The position numbers and the translations under genes were made by a program. From contig JAOXYB010017242.1 in the NCBI GenBank assembly GCA_028565635.1, forward strand, positions 1 to 18,804: DNA of 18,804 bases, given 5' to 3'. The stretch comes from Phoronis ovalis (lineage: Eukaryota > Phoronida > Phoronidae). The notes under the pieces were generated by a model. It made no database searches. It saw only the letters and a program-made list of their open reading frames with translations, and was not told where the DNA came from. This document shows positions 1-7,546 of the stretch, piece after piece; position 1 is the first letter of the stretch, and each line of letters opens with the position of its first letter.

Positions 1-2325
1 ACCATTGATAAAAGGAGTGCAGTTACCACAGTAACAAGTATAGAATCTCATGATGTAATCCCTAAGCTTACTCAAAAACATAATGATATCGAAAAGAAAG
101 GAGAAGGTAAACCGTTTAATACAACTACCAAAAGGAGTACAGGTACTTTAATAACAAGTACAGAATCTCATGATGTAACCCTTAAGCTCGCTCAAAATCA
201 TACTAATATGGAAGGAAAAGGAGGAGAGAAATCAAGTACCATATCAAAAGACTCTCGTGATTCAACTATTAAACCTGTTCAGAAATATGTTATCGTCGAA
301 GAGACAGAAGGAAAGGGCGCTACCACAAGAAATGATAAAAAGGTAGAAAATGTTAGTAGACTTTTGCTGATTAATTCTATAACGAACCGGCCGAGTACAA
401 TGACAATTAACAGTGCAGATGATAGTGTCAATATTATAGAGAGCCCGGATGCAACCGGAAGGAAGTTAAAGCATGTTGCTGTCACAAATATAATTTCTAC
501 GGATGCAACAGATGTTAGGCCTACTACTGTTATTCCTGCTACGGCACAGTCAATGGAAAAATGGTGCGTTAATACATTGAAATGTAAAATTCCAAATGTA
601 GACCCGTTTGATCCCATTTTAAGCAAAATGATAAATAAGAAAGTGCTCAGTAATCCAAAATTACAATGTTCAAAGGAAAGCGATTTGACTTTTCAGGAAA
701 ATAACACTTTGAAAGTAAATAACACTATTGCTGTACGAAAGTATCGGTATTTCAAACATTGTTGTTACCATCCGTTCAGACGCGAAGGTAGCAATGACTG
801 GACACTGATTTTTGAAAAAAATAAGAAAATTTGTTTTCAAGAGGAGACGCTAGTTAGTAATGATTTTATAAAAGTAGAATGCTTCAATGCATCTAATCAT
901 GAAATATATAGGAATTATTATGCATTTGTACAGAAAAAGGCCGAAAAGGAACTAAAAATGCGCTTTAATGAACACTTAAAATATCATAAACCTGAAGAAA
1001 AATTAAGTCTAATTTTAATTGGTTTGGATTCAGTGTCTCGTTTAAACTTCATGCGCCATATGCCAAAAACTAGGAACTATATAATGGCGGAAATGGAAGC
1101 AATAGAATTACAAGGATATACAAAAGTTAGAGATAATACGCGCATTAATATCATTCCGATGTTCACAGGCAAGTTTTTAGAAGAGCTAAAAGGTTATGAT
1201 GATAAGTTTTTTTCGCGCCCCATAGATGATCAACCATTAATTTGGAAGAAGTTTTCAAAACGAGGTTACGCTACTCTATTTGCTGAGGATTTTCCAGAAA
1301 TTGCAATATTTAATTATTTAAGTTTTGGCTTTAAGAAGCAACCAACTGATTTCTATTATAGGCCTTTTGCGCAGGGTGTAGATAGAGACAAAGCTATTTG
1401 GGAACCATCAGATAAAACATGTATCGGCCAAAGAATGGAAACTAAAATTGTTTTGGATTATATGTACGACTTCATACGCGAACATCAATATGCACCCCAT
1501 TTTGGTTTCTCTTTTATAACACGACCTTCGCACGATGATTTAAATAAACTTGCAATTGTTGATGAACCTCACTTCAACTTTTTGCAGAAGCTGAACTCTA
1601 ATAACTTTCTTAACAATACTGTTTTAATTTATTTAAGCGACCACGGAATGCGTTGGGGAGAAATATTGCAAACGTGGATAGGAAAACTTGAAGAACGAAT
1701 GCCTTTAATGTATTTGGTTTTCCCAAAATGGTTTTATAAAAGGTACCCCAAAATAGTAAGAAATTTAAAAATAAATAGCCATAGATTAACAACTCCTTTT
1801 GATATCTACGAAACGCTTCTGGACATAATGGATTTTACAGGCAGCACATCTCATGGAGATATTTCTAAACGAGGCATAAGTCTTTTTAAAGAAATCCCTG
1901 AAGAAAGAAGTTGTAACGATGCCGATATTCCTCAACATTGGTGCACCTGTGAGATGGCTAGTCACGTGGATACAAAAACTCCTGAAGTACAAGCTGCATC
2001 AAACGCAACAGTCAAATTCATTAATTCTTTACTGGCCCCTCACAAGAACATATGCGTAGAACTTACCCTCAGTAAGGTTCAGGACGCATCACGAACCGTT
2101 ACTAAAGATAAACTAAATATCACGGTTACAAAGTATCTATTAACCTTTCTTACTGATCCAAGCGAAGGGCAATTTGAAGCTACTGTTACGTCTAAAGGTG
2201 GTTTATATTATGTCGAACGTGACATTAGCCGCATAAATCTTTACGGTCGTCAGTCGTCTTGCATACATAACCATGAATTAAAAAAGTTTTGTTATTGCTC
2301 AAATCTTTTAAAAAAAGTTAATTAA
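1..2325 (+). CDS. DUF229 domain protein, 3' part (N terminus outside window)
   Basis: The frame is open from the window edge to TAA at 2323-2325, so the true start lies upstream. The first in-window ATG (208) sits inside a repeat and is unlikely to be the real start. Residues counted from that ATG: about 1-118 are a Ser/Thr/Lys-rich linker, and the DUF229 domain starts near WC at 119-120. Family landmarks in order are GLDSVSRLNF (272-281), MPKT (285-288), GYTKVRDNT (303-311), GYATLFAEDF (353-362), SHDDLN (441-446), YLSDHGMRWG (475-484), EERMP (495-499) and LTTPFDIYETL (527-537). The D, T, ED, H and SDHG positions match the metal and nucleophile sites of the alkaline-phosphatase-like superfamily, but DUF229 substrates are not known to me. 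A cysteine-rich tail ends the protein. The family usually has an N-terminal membrane anchor or signal, which would be off-window. The family call is confident; the function is open. Confidence 0.93.
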   Translation, partial: TIDKRSAVTTVTSIESHDVIPKLTQKHNDIEKKGEGKPFNTTTKRSTGTLITSTESHDVTLKLAQNHTNMEGKGGEKSSTISKDSRDSTIKPVQKYVIVEETEGKGATTRNDKKVENVSRLLLINSITNRPSTMTINSADDSVNIIESPDATGRKLKHVAVTNIISTDATDVRPTTVIPATAQSMEKWCVNTLKCKIPNVDPFDPILSKMINKKVLSNPKLQCSKESDLTFQENNTLKVNNTIAVRKYRYFKHCCYHPFRREGSNDWTLIFEKNKKICFQEETLVSNDFIKVECFNASNHEIYRNYYAFVQKKAEKELKMRFNEHLKYHKPEEKLSLILIGLDSVSRLNFMRHMPKTRNYIMAEMEAIELQGYTKVRDNTRINIIPMFTGKFLEELKGYDDKFFSRPIDDQPLIWKKFSKRGYATLFAEDFPEIAIFNYLSFGFKKQPTDFYYRPFAQGVDRDKAIWEPSDKTCIGQRMETKIVLDYMYDFIREHQYAPHFGFSFITRPSHDDLNKLAIVDEPHFNFLQKLNSNNFLNNTVLIYLSDHGMRWGEILQTWIGKLEERMPLMYLVFPKWFYKRYPKIVRNLKINSHRLTTPFDIYETLLDIMDFTGSTSHGDISKRGISLFKEIPEERSCNDADIPQHWCTCEMASHVDTKTPEVQAASNATVKFINSLLAPHKNICVELTLSKVQDASRTVTKDKLNITVTKYLLTFLTDPSEGQFEATVTSKGGLYYVERDISRINLYGRQSSCIHNHELKKFCYCSNLLKKVN
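10..249 (+). repeat. In-frame 120-bp (40-codon) tandem repeat, two copies
   Basis: Units at 10-129 and 130-249 align codon for codon. Both carry AAA AGG AGT, then a conserved ESHDV block, then KL.Q.H and an EKKGEGK/EGKGGEK end. They form the low-complexity stalk upstream of the DUF229 domain. More units may lie upstream of the window. A third, degenerate unit after 249 is possible but not convincing. Confidence 0.85.
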
Positions 2326-2485
2326 ATCTCAGGGCAGAAAATTATCATGCACCTTTCATAATTTTAAAAATTCCAAAATTGCTCAATTAATTATAGACAT
2401 TATAAGTGTCATGGAAAAGAGACAGATAGTGGGGAAAATATGAAATTCATAGATTCAATATTATTTTTATTTTAAAATCACTTGA

Positions 2486-2491
2486 AATAAA
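2486..2491 (+). promoter_or_regulatory. Candidate polyadenylation signal for the DUF229 gene
   Basis: AATAAA lies 161 nt downstream of the TAA stop, on the gene strand, in AT-rich DNA. It is the first canonical hexamer I noticed after the stop. The hexamer is frequent by chance in this base composition. Confidence 0.4.
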
Positions 2492-2616
2492 TATTTGCTT
2501 GTGAAAAATCAGGATGAAATTGGGATGAAATTGAGATAAAATAGTTTAGTTTCTTACCATTTCTATGTTAACGTTATCTTTTTTTCATAATTCTGCAAAA
2601 CAGTGTAATATATACA

Positions 2617-2766
2617 ATGAGGGGAGTGTATAATGAGGGGAGTGTATATAATGAGGGGAGTGTATATAATGAGGGGAGTGTATATAATGAGGGGAGTGTA
2701 TAATGAGGGGAGTGTATAATGAGGGGAGTGTATAATGAGGGGAGTGTATAATGAGGGGAGTGTATA
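2617..2766. repeat. 16/18-bp minisatellite, nine units
   Basis: Nine near-perfect units of ATGAGGGGAGTGTATA. Units 2-4 (2633-2686) have one extra TA and are 18 bp; the other six are 16 bp (6x16 + 3x18 = 150 bp). The minus-strand open frame across it (repeating YTLPSL/YTPLII peptide) is a by-product of the repeat and not a gene. Confidence 0.95.
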
Positions 2767-3254
2767 CTTTTTGCGTGAACGGTGAATGGGCAGTATTTTT
2801 CGATGGTGAATGTGAAAGCAGCTGAAATTAGCTGGTCGGAATCGCGAATGAGTTCTCTCACGTGAACAACTCTAACAATGACGATATCTTCGTCGTACCT
2901 TTTATAAAACATATTTATTATGCTAATGTCATGTAGTTTAAAGCTTGTTAGATTATAGTTTTTTTATATATCCAATGATGTAACGTCATAAACAAACGAT
3001 TTTTGAATTATAATATAACAAATGAAATGTCAAGGATATTAAATGCAATTATATTATACCATATTAAACAAAATGTATCTAGTATTTTCATGCATGTATA
3101 CCAATGTTTACATAGTAATAAAACGCCGAACGGACTACTACAAACAAAGGTGCAAAAAATCGACGAAAACAACTTGAAACAAGTGATAGATAATTGAAAA
3201 TATCTAATTCGTGTAGTCTGTATTACACGTTTACTGTTGCAGGGCCGTCAGACA
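2767..3254. other. Non-coding stretch, no recognisable feature
   Basis: AT-rich DNA without recognisable coding sequence or splice-flanked exons. The short plus-strand open frame at 3003-3197 has no protein-like signature and looks accidental. Confidence 0.5.
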
Positions 3255-3256
3255 CT

Positions 3257-3610
3257 TTTTCAAAAGGGGAGTGCGTTTACCGATTTGAGAAAATATCAGT
3301 TCAGTAATCAAAAAAAAGGTTGCTGAAACATCTCTGAAACGTCTCCGTGCTGGCAGAAACAATTTACAAGCAAATTAAATTAACAAGCAAAAAAAACCAA
3401 CTCCCTCGGCGGTTAGTGGTGTGTCTCTCTCTGTCAATTCAAAAAGGGGCGCGTTACTATTTCAAAGGAGGTGCGTTTACTATTTAAAAAAGGGGGTGCG
3501 TTAGCATTACGTTAATGGTCCTCCCATTTCAAAAGGGGGTGCGTTAACATTACACGGGTTACTCCCATCTCAAAAGGGGGGTGCGTTCGCACCCAACGCA
3601 CCCTTCCTCC
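3257..3610. repeat. Degenerate G-rich repeat (GGGGTGCGTT core), partly 42-bp period
   Basis: Six diverged copies of a core resembling AAAAGGGGGTGCGTTAAC occur near 3261, 3444, 3464, 3486, 3530 and 3572. The last three have a period of about 42 bp and share a CTCCCAT.TCAAAAGGGGG lead. The array ends in a perfect inverted repeat: GGGTGCGTT (3579-3587), spacer CGCACCC, AACGCACCC (3595-3603). No coding potential was seen. Confidence 0.75.
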
Positions 3611-4442
3611 CATCTGACGGGCTTGCCTGTTGTATGTTATTTCGATTAACTATAAATTACTAAAATTCCAAAAAGTATTAGTAAACATGTGAGTAGTAAC
3701 TGGGTCTAATAAAACTAAGGGGCCGCTTCTACACTAATACATAATCCTATTTTAGGCCCTACGCCCTAGTCTCAGCTTGCCACAGTAATATTGCTCTTAG
3801 TTTTGTTTAATTTTGCTGTTTTTATAATAATTATCGATACAATAGGTCTAGGTAGGGAGTTTTATTTTCAGTTTTATTAGTCCCATGCAGTGAACATACA
3901 TGCTAACCACAATATTGTGACTGTGACGTGAAGAAAAAATTGTACGACATAAAATTATGTGCAAAGCATAGCATAATCTACTAATTTATAGTCCAAGCTA
4001 TTTCCTAATATGAGTTTTTCAAAATCCAGTTCAAGTCTTGCTACATTGTGACAATTAAATTCACTGAAAACGCAAGGAGTTAAATATTAACATAAACTAT
4101 TTTACATGCAGTTACAAATCAATTACCATTCTCTAAACTTCGTTTTTTTTTCATTATAAGATATCAAACAATATTACAATAGGTAGCTTAGAGAATTAGT
4201 TTTCTGAACAAAATGCGGTATAGGTACGGAGCAAGATATATTAAGCGGCCGATGTGACGTGTCTGATACACAAGAACGCTTTGATCGAACCTGATGCGGT
4301 GAGGAACTTCTCCAGAAGTGTATCTGCTTGCTTCATGTGTGATGCTTAGTTATGTCATTGCCTCTTATATATGTGCGTTACTCACTTGTGAATTGAATTG
4401 TATTTATATGGCATACCGTAGTTAAAAGATGTAATTCCTAAC
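3611..4442. other. Non-coding stretch, no recognisable feature
   Basis: AT-rich DNA. I see no exon with family resemblance on either strand, no RNA gene and no clear repeat. Confidence 0.5.
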
Positions 4443-4540
4443 TCAAAACCCGGTTCTGTAGAGCGTTGAGTTAAAGCTAGCACATATCAAGCAACACGCT
4501 TGGCATTCAGGGTGATTATTGGCGCAGGCGAAGCACAAGG
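4443..4540 (-). pseudogene. Decayed cysteine-rich exon, paralogue of 6067-6229
   Basis: Read on the minus strand, the frame gives C-x2-C-x6-C-x2-CC-x2-C (LCFACANN, then ECQACCLIC). This closely parallels C-x2-C-x5-C-x2-CC-x2-C at 6067-6229 (KCLPCNNN, then KCTACCLRC). The frame then reaches TGA at 4443-4445, before the CGL half of the module. The splice acceptor seen in the paralogue (CCCTCCAG) is matched here by CCCTT without the AG. I read it as an eroded duplicate exon of the same gene or of a lost neighbour. The function of the module is unknown. Confidence 0.55.
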
Positions 4541-4889
4541 GATGGGGAAAAAACAAATTTCGGACATTCTGCAAAAATATATCTTTACGTTTATGCCATT
4601 TTCTGTAAAATTCAGCAAATGAAATACGAAAATTATATTATAAATTGCAAATTTACGAATTGCGTTTCGAAGTATCAGCAACAATAATTAAAAAAAGGAA
4701 ATGTTGCTGGTTTGTACCTCCAAACAGTGGCATGTCAACAGTGACTTGGTCTTGAGATGACCCGTCTACAAGAAAAAAAAACGTGATTTATTTGGACGAA
4801 GACATTTCAGGTATGAAGCTAAATAAATGTACAGTTTCTTCTATTAGCCTTTTGATGGCCATTCTTAGTTCATGCGAACATTAAAGTTG

Positions 4890-4919
4890 TGGCTCATTGC
4901 GTTCAGTATTGTTATGGCG
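4890..4919 (-). pseudogene. Short relic resembling the same cysteine-rich exon
   Basis: The minus-strand reading CGC CAT AAC AAT ACT GAA CGC parallels TGC AAC AAC AAT ACT AAA TGC in the exon at 6067-6229. Both cysteine codons appear changed to arginine by TGC to CGC. The match is only about 25 bp, so it could be chance. Confidence 0.25.
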
Positions 4920-5272
4920 TATGTACAAAGAGGAAAAAAGAATATGAATACTATAAAATCAGCTATCTGTTTGTTAACACTAGACTAGGTCCAGTTGAGA
5001 TGCGCCGTATTTCTATAGCAACATTTTTTGTCAAGTACTGTACTGATTGTCAATCTTTGCTAAATGTAATATTTCATGGTCCTTTGTATTAAGTAGAACA
5101 ATAAAATAGAAAATATCATGAATACAGCAAATATAAATAAAGAAAATTGTAAGTTTGAATATATGCTAGCCATAAATGCCTATAATTATCAAAGCTCGAA
5201 TACTTCAGCCATGTGAACTAATAACTGAGAAATATAAGGTTATATCTTATTACATTGTGTCTACACACTCAC

Positions 5273-5428
5273 CCGGTACACATTGTAGCACTCCCATGTC
5301 GTCCCTTTCAAATCTATATCCAGGTATTGATTCAGTGCCATCTTGATTTAATCCACACCCAGAACAGCGAAAATTGTCGCAATCATAACAAGTCGGGGAG
5401 AAAGCACATAAGGAGGTGCCGTCACATG
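5273..5428 (-). CDS. Cysteine-rich module exon (phase 1-1)
   Basis: A 156-bp exon flanked by a good acceptor (GATTAAAG|CATGTGAC, exon upper end 5428) and a consensus donor (GTGAGT at 5267-5272). It starts and ends in phase 1, so it is a symmetric, shuffle-able module of 52 codons. The peptide begins CDGTSLCAFSPTCYDC, continues FRCSGCGL, then GYRFERDDMG, and ends LQCVPG. Eight cysteines suggest an extracellular disulphide-bonded domain. I do not recognise a named family. The CGL and Y-x-F-x-x-D-x-x-G spacing echoes the exon at 6067-6229. It lies downstream of, and on the same strand as, the broken IgGFc exon, so it is probably part of that gene. No lesion is visible in this exon itself. Confidence 0.6.
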
Positions 5429-5577
5429 CTTTAATCGTGAGAAACAAGAGTTATATATCTTGCTTTGATTTGCGCTTTGATTTGCGGTAATCTGTATGTA
5501 TTGCTAAATTTGCATTGCCACATTGCAATGGATATTTATCGGAATCGTTACTGCTATGACATTTACAAGGCTGAAGC

Positions 5578-5949
5578 CAGTCTGAATAATTCCATCCATT
5601 AATATTCTACGTATTGTCAACTAACGTCTGGGCGTAACTAAAAACAATTGTCGCTGTATTCCTTCAATTTAACAGGAGCGAAATAAATACGTCTTTAAAC
5701 GTTTGACCAATGGAGATAAGCTATTCTCTCTGTGTTATTGACCTATTTTACTAGGCAGCCGCTTAGTCAACTGTTATACGTATTATTTTTTAAACCTGTA
5801 ATTTGATTGGAGTCTAGAATTTCTCGGGCACTTTATATATACAAAGTAATTATTGTCCTTCTGCTTTTCGAGAAAATAAACGAAATTTGACTATGGAGCG
5901 TTAAGCCCAGGCGTTAGATGATAAAGTACGGATGGATTTATCCATACTA
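5578..5949. mobile_element. Non-autonomous terminal-inverted-repeat element, copy 1
   Basis: The left end CAGTCTGAATAATTCCATCC is mirrored at the right end by GGATGGATTTATCCATACT. Subterminal blocks CTAACGTCTGGGCGTAAC and GTTAAGCCCAGGCGTTAG are also inverted. The 372-bp element has no coding capacity. It aligns along its length, in the same orientation, with the copy at 9979-10320, and in inverse orientation with the copy at 6350-6842. No convincing target-site duplication was found, so I do not assign a superfamily. Confidence 0.75.
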
Positions 5950-6004
5950 ATCTTTGTTTTGTTTTCGATGTTTGTAGTGCTTTTAAAGTGCCATCCTCGC
6001 ATCT
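5950..6004 (-). pseudogene. Truncated start of a cysteine-rich exon, cut by the element at 5578-5949
   Basis: A strong acceptor (GTTGTTGCAG, minus strand) is followed by a reading CEDGTLKAL that resembles the start of the exon at 5273-5428 (CDGTSLCAF). The resemblance stops where the inverted-repeat element begins. The reading needs a frame that does not fit the phase 1 donor upstream, which suggests decay. This is suggestive only. Confidence 0.3.
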
Positions 6005-6066
6005 CTGCAACAACAGTTCTCATTTTAACAGTAGATTTAGTAATACCAAATAAAATGCATGTTTAC

Positions 6067-6229
6067 CACTTTCGATTTCATCCAGATAGAACCCATATTT
6101 TTCATAGATGTGCTCGTTCGGCTCTAAACCGCAGTCAGGTAAGGTGTTTTGCCAGTACCCATACGGTGCCCACATACATCTTAAGCAACACGCTGTGCAT
6201 TTAGTATTGTTGTTGCATGGCAAGCATTT
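6067..6229 (-). CDS. Cysteine-rich module exon, N-terminal type
   Basis: Acceptor ATCCCTCCAG|AAATGC fixes the upper end at 6229. The candidate donor GTAAAC (6061-6066) is weaker than consensus. The 163-bp exon enters in phase 0 and leaves in phase 1, which fits the phase 1 start of the exon at 5273-5428. The peptide starts KCLPCNNNTKCTACCLRC, then has APYGYWQNTLPDCGL and ends YGFYLDEIESG. The C-x2-C-x5-C-x2-CC-x2-C pattern has an eroded copy at 4443-4540. No named family was recognised; an extracellular, disulphide-rich domain is likely. It belongs in strand and position to the IgGFc-type locus, which is broken upstream, so it may no longer be translated. Confidence 0.5.
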
Positions 6230-6249
6230 CTGGAGGGATGAATACTATT

Positions 6250-6312
6250 CGCATACTTTGCTTGGTCTATAAACATCCTCATCAATCATCCCATCACAGT
6301 GCCATAGAATCT
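6250..6312 (-). pseudogene. Relic of an acidic DNDCDG-type motif
   Basis: The minus-strand frame reads HCDGMIDEDVYRPSKVC between in-frame stops. It resembles the motif in the exon at 7242-7347 (DNDCDGLDDEE), but the upstream half is out of frame or substituted. I see no clean splice sites. I read it as a decayed second copy of that module. Confidence 0.35.
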
Positions 6313-6349
6313 AACCTAGTACTGATACCTGACGAAGTAACCACAACCC

Positions 6350-6842
6350 CAGTCTGAATAAATCCATCCGCTAATGTTCCGTACCCTCTCAACTAACGTC
6401 TGGGCTTAACTATAGTCAATTTTTGTTTATTATCTCGAAGAGCAGAAGAACGATAATCCCTTTATTTCTATGTAAAGTGTCAAGAAAGTCTTGACACCAA
6501 TCAAACTGCAGCTTACAATAATAGGTATAAACAGTGGACTAAGCGGGTAGGTGGTTGATCACACACATGCTGTGCTGCCAGAGTTTATCTATAGTCCGCT
6601 AAGCAAAAAGGAAGCTCCCCGGCGATACCTATTCAGAAGGAATCTTAATGATAGAATAGACGTGGTAGGTGACGACAGATCACGTAGAGGGAAAGGCTTA
6701 TCTCGGTTGGCAAAAGATTAATGACATTATTTCGCTCTTGTTAAATTGAAGAAGTATAACAAAAATTGACTATGATTAAGCCCAGACGTTAGTAGAGAAG
6801 ATACGGAACACTAATAACGAATGGATCGATTTATTCAGACTG
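6350..6842. mobile_element. Non-autonomous terminal-inverted-repeat element, copy 2 (best ends)
   Basis: Left end CAGTCTGAATAAATCCATCC and right end GGATCGATTTATTCAGACTG are inverted copies with one mismatch in 20. Similarity between the two ends continues for about 80 bp, including CTAACGTCTGGGCTTAA and ATAGTCAATTTTTGTT blocks. Relative to copies 1 and 3 it is inverted and carries roughly 120 extra bases in the middle (about 6545-6680). It has no transposase reading frame. No target-site duplication was recognised. Confidence 0.8.
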
Positions 6843-7241
6843 CCAAAACATGATCTTGTGGGTATTCAATAGGTAAACAATGCCTACAAGAAAGTCTGCT
6901 AATGAAGATTTAAAACGACAGTTTAAGCCATAGAAATATTGAAATAAGATAAAATGCTAGCTGTTGATTGGAAAGCATTTTTGGCAATTAAAGTAAGCTT
7001 CGTTTTTCACCCTGTTTTTGTATTCAAAATAATATACTCTGTACCTTGGTGTCCCACAATTGCATTTCTTCACTATGTAATTGCCAAACTGAATCAGTCT
7101 CATACAGATACTTACAGGGAACATGAAAATGTTTTGCCTAATACGCAATGACCAGTGATACACCCGTTGATTAGTAGCTGACCAAATAGATATTTTGACA
7201 ACGGGTAGGTCTTAAACGATAGAATGTACTTATTGACGCAC
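6843..7241 (-). other. Interval between the element and the acidic-motif exon; no supported feature
   Basis: A minus-strand open frame at 6957-7163 contains a KKCNCG...YYFEYKN...NCQKC peptide. The nearest acceptor (CCCTGTAAG) gives the wrong phase to join its neighbours, and I could not align it to the other cysteine-rich exons. It is left uncalled. Confidence 0.35.
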
Positions 7242-7347
7242 CATATCCATCAGCTCTCTCTTCATCATCTAAACCATCACAGTCGTTATCAATAACGTCA
7301 CTCAGCATACGTTCTTCTGATGGATTGCATGTGGAATCGGTCTCTGT
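7242..7347 (-). CDS. Exon with acidic, calcium-binding-like DNDCDG motif
   Basis: Acceptor ATATTTTTAG|ACAGAG (upper end 7347) and donor GTGCGT (7236-7241) frame a 106-bp exon, phase 0 in and phase 1 out. The peptide runs TETDSTCNPSEERMLSDV, then IDNDCDGLDDEERADGY. The IDNDCDGxxDEE core is the short acidic motif known as MopE-like or putative metal-binding repeats. From memory it often follows IgGFc-binding domains in molluscan proteins. The phase 0 entry matches the phase 0 donor proposed for the IgGFc exon (GTAATT at 7541-7546), which supports one transcription unit. This exon has no lesion of its own. Calcium binding is inferred from the motif only. Confidence 0.65.
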
Positions 7348-7546
7348 CTAAAAATATTATACATGTGCATACAATAATGCCGACTCATATCAGCTGCGTA
7401 ACTGAAGTGATAGAGAGCAGGTCAACAGTGACCTTTACAGTAAAAAACAAATGGTTGGCCTGGCCGGTTAAGACAGCTCCTCAGATGAGCAACACCGCAA
7501 TCAATCTAGTCAGTAAGCTGACAGAACCTTTATGAGACCAAATTAC

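Noticed and set aside
1786-1992. Minus-strand frames inside 1-2325
   Set aside because: They are shadows of the DUF229 coding frame.
2574-2912. Minus-strand open frame of 112 codons with YTLPSL repeats
   Set aside because: It is produced by the 16/18-bp minisatellite; no real domain.
6957-7163. Minus-strand frame with KKCNCG and NCQKC as another cysteine-rich exon
   Set aside because: Splice phases do not fit the neighbouring exons and no alignment to the other cysteine-rich modules could be made.
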